Assembly (NCBI GenBank): GCA_017504325.1
Contig: JAFVRL010000141.1
Span: 1 to 7,394 of the forward strand
From: Lentisphaeria bacterium
GTDB taxonomy: Bacteria; Verrucomicrobiota; Lentisphaeria; Victivallales; UBA1829
DNA length: 7,394 bases
Direction: 5' to 3'
A program made the translations under genes and the position numbers. Positions within the stretch are counted from its first letter, which is position 1, and the number at the start of each line of letters is the position of its first letter. Below, piece by piece: positions 6,424-7,394 of this stretch. The notes below the pieces were generated by a model that was not told the origin of the DNA, did no database searches, and worked only from the letters and a program-made list of their open reading frames with translations.

Positions 6424-6998
6424 AACCTGTCCCCCTCATTTACTGTGACAAGTAATCCTGTAAGAGGAGATATGTCATAGGTTCTGGAGAGATTTTTGCA
6501 TTGCAGTTTGAATTTTCTTATTCCGGAAGCTCCCCCGTCCGGAAAGAAACGGAATACTTCAAAAGTGTGATCCTCTCCGGCATCTTCCTCTGCAAACTCC
6601 TCTTCCGGAACAACGGTTTTTTCCGGCAGTTTCCATTTCAGTACTGCGGGCGGAGGAGGGGGCGGCTCTTCCCCTTCTTTCACATTTTCCCTTCTCCGTT
6701 CTTCAGCGGCAAGCTCCTCTTCCGATAAAGTCCTTTTTGTAACAAATTCCTTTGTTACAGGGGAGAAACATACAATAATATCTTCCCCATGTTCCTGTGC
6801 CTGGAATCTTGCTCTGGCGCAGAATGTTTCAAATCCCAGTGCAGACTGTTCCAGAAGTCTTGCCGCCGATTCCCCGCGGAATGTGGAAACAACAAACCCC
6901 AGGGAAAGTACCACGATGGCAATGACAACAACAAGTTCAATAAGGGTAAAGACGGCAGTGGAGGAGCGGAAAAATTTCTCTCCGGTTCTTTTTTTCAT
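6420..6998 (-). CDS. gspH: Type II secretion minor pseudopilin GspH-like protein
   Basis: GspH links the tip complex to the GspG shaft of the pseudopilus. The 192-residue product has a 16-residue basic leader, then FTLIELVVVIAIVVLSLGFV (about 17-36) with Glu at +5, an arginine-rich alpha segment, and a beta domain. The end shows FRFFPDGGASG and YDISPLTGLLVTV, the typical GspH/FimT 'F.pdG...g' and 'd..tG' elements. The residue before the expected cleavage site is Val rather than Gly. A low-complexity segment at about 91-118 (SEEELAAEERRRENVKEGEE followed by six prolines) and a second acidic stretch (about 131-143) interrupt the domain and enlarge it. AAAGGA eight bases before the ATG supports the start, 20 bases after the gspG stop. 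The six prolines make a small sequencing or assembly slip in this spot conceivable, but the frame stays intact through to conserved motifs. Confidence 0.82.
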   Translation of the reverse strand: MKKRTGEKFFRSSTAVFTLIELVVVIAIVVLSLGFVVSTFRGESAARLLEQSALGFETFCARARFQAQEHGEDIIVCFSPVTKEFVTKRTLSEEELAAEERRRENVKEGEEPPPPPPAVLKWKLPEKTVVPEEEFAEEDAGEDHTFEVFRFFPDGGASGIRKFKLQCKNLSRTYDISPLTGLLVTVNEGDRL

Positions 6999-7006
6999 TC
7001 CTGCCG

Positions 7007-7012
7007 TCCTTT
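7007..7012 (-). promoter_or_regulatory. gspH ribosome binding site
   Basis: On the minus strand AAAGGA lies eight bases upstream of the gspH ATG (6998), in the short gap after the gspG stop codon. It supports independent initiation of gspH, in contrast to the overlapping gspH-gspI junction. Confidence 0.6.
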
Positions 7013-7018
7013 CATCTG

Positions 7019-7394
7019 TTATTCTTTTTCTGCAGAATTATCCCAGCTGGTGATATCCGCATTTTCGCCGGTTCCGCCCACCTGACCGTCCGCTCCGTAA
7101 CTCATAAGATCGTAGTCACCGTTTTCGCCGGGGAAGGTGTACACAAAATCATTGCCCCAGGGATCTTTGGGGATCCGCTGGATGTAAGGCCCATCCCATT
7201 TTTCATTCTGTTCATCTTTTGTGACAAGATTATCCAGAGATTCGGGAAAACTGCCGATATCCAGTTTATATCCGGTAATGGCATCCTGTAAAAGTTTCAG
7301 CTGGGTACGGGCGGCTCCCACATTTGCCTTCTTCACATAACTTAAATACATGGGAGTGGCAATGGAGGCCAATGTCACAAGGATAATGATGACC
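7019..7394 (-). CDS. gspG: Type II secretion major pseudopilin GspG, 3' part (5' end outside window)
   Basis: GspG is the main subunit of the periplasmic pseudopilus that pushes substrates through the outer-membrane secretin. About 124 residues are visible. The frame is open to the right edge, where VIIILVTLASIATPMYLSYV is the second half of the hydrophobic N-terminal helix. The prepilin leader and FTLIE motif therefore lie just outside the window, and the GTG at 7378 is not the true start. The remainder is highly diagnostic: AARTQLKLLQDAITGYKLDIGSFP, then GPYIQRIPKDPWGNDFVY, then YDLMSYGADGQVGG and ENADITSWDN. The last segment corresponds to the calcium-binding loop of the GspG family. This is the most secure assignment in the secretion operon and anchors the naming of its downstream neighbours. 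A short acidic tail (SAEKE) precedes the TAA. Confidence 0.93.
   Translation of the reverse strand, partial: VIIILVTLASIATPMYLSYVKKANVGAARTQLKLLQDAITGYKLDIGSFPESLDNLVTKDEQNEKWDGPYIQRIPKDPWGNDFVYTFPGENGDYDLMSYGADGQVGGTGENADITSWDNSAEKE

Noticed and set aside
6650..6664. Possible frameshift or assembly error at the run of prolines in gspH
   Set aside because: The frame continues into the conserved FFPDGGASG and PLTG motifs, so the gene appears intact.

Overview
The window looks like ordinary chromosome from a Gram-negative bacterium with a type II secretion-type pseudopilin operon. Four things suggest a Lentisphaerota/Victivallales-like member of the PVC group. The pseudopilins carry an FTLIE/FTLVE motif without the usual preceding glycine. 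The GspG C-terminus is typical. The left edge holds the end of a protein with an 'NGTFE...DDVSV' carbohydrate-binding-like domain. The codon style is moderate GC and rich in TCCGGA. This taxonomic guess is inference; no rRNA or marker gene is present to confirm it.

Layout, left to right. Positions 1-454 (+) hold the C-terminal end of a gene that begins outside the window. It is followed by its own hairpin terminator, and next to that lies a second hairpin that terminates the oppositely oriented pyrimidine operon. That operon, pyrR-pyrB-pyrC, runs leftward from 3436 to 597. Its genes are almost contiguous: 1 nt between pyrR and pyrB, and 10 nt between pyrB and the preferred pyrC start. The 241-bp gap 3437-3677 separates pyrR from the divergent recO (+, 3678-4295) and contains candidate promoters for both. 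recO ends exactly where the leftward pseudopilin operon ends; the two stop codons together form TGATCA. From there to the right edge, on the minus strand, lie gspK, gspJ, gspI, gspH and the 3' part of gspG, transcribed in the order G-H-I-J-K.

How the genes work together. PyrB and PyrC catalyse consecutive steps of de novo UMP synthesis (carbamoyl aspartate, then dihydroorotate). PyrR is the uracil phosphoribosyltransferase/regulator family protein expected to sense UMP. GspG is the major pseudopilin and GspH/I/J/K are the minor pseudopilins that form the tip complex of the type II secretion pseudopilus. The outer-membrane, ATPase and platform genes and the prepilin peptidase are not in the window. 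RecO is an unlinked recombination mediator.

I found no mobile element, CRISPR array, tRNA or rRNA, and no strong candidate for a new system. The observations most worth a second look are the non-glycine residue before the processing site in GspH, GspI and GspJ, and a PyrR-led operon with no visible PyrR attenuator.
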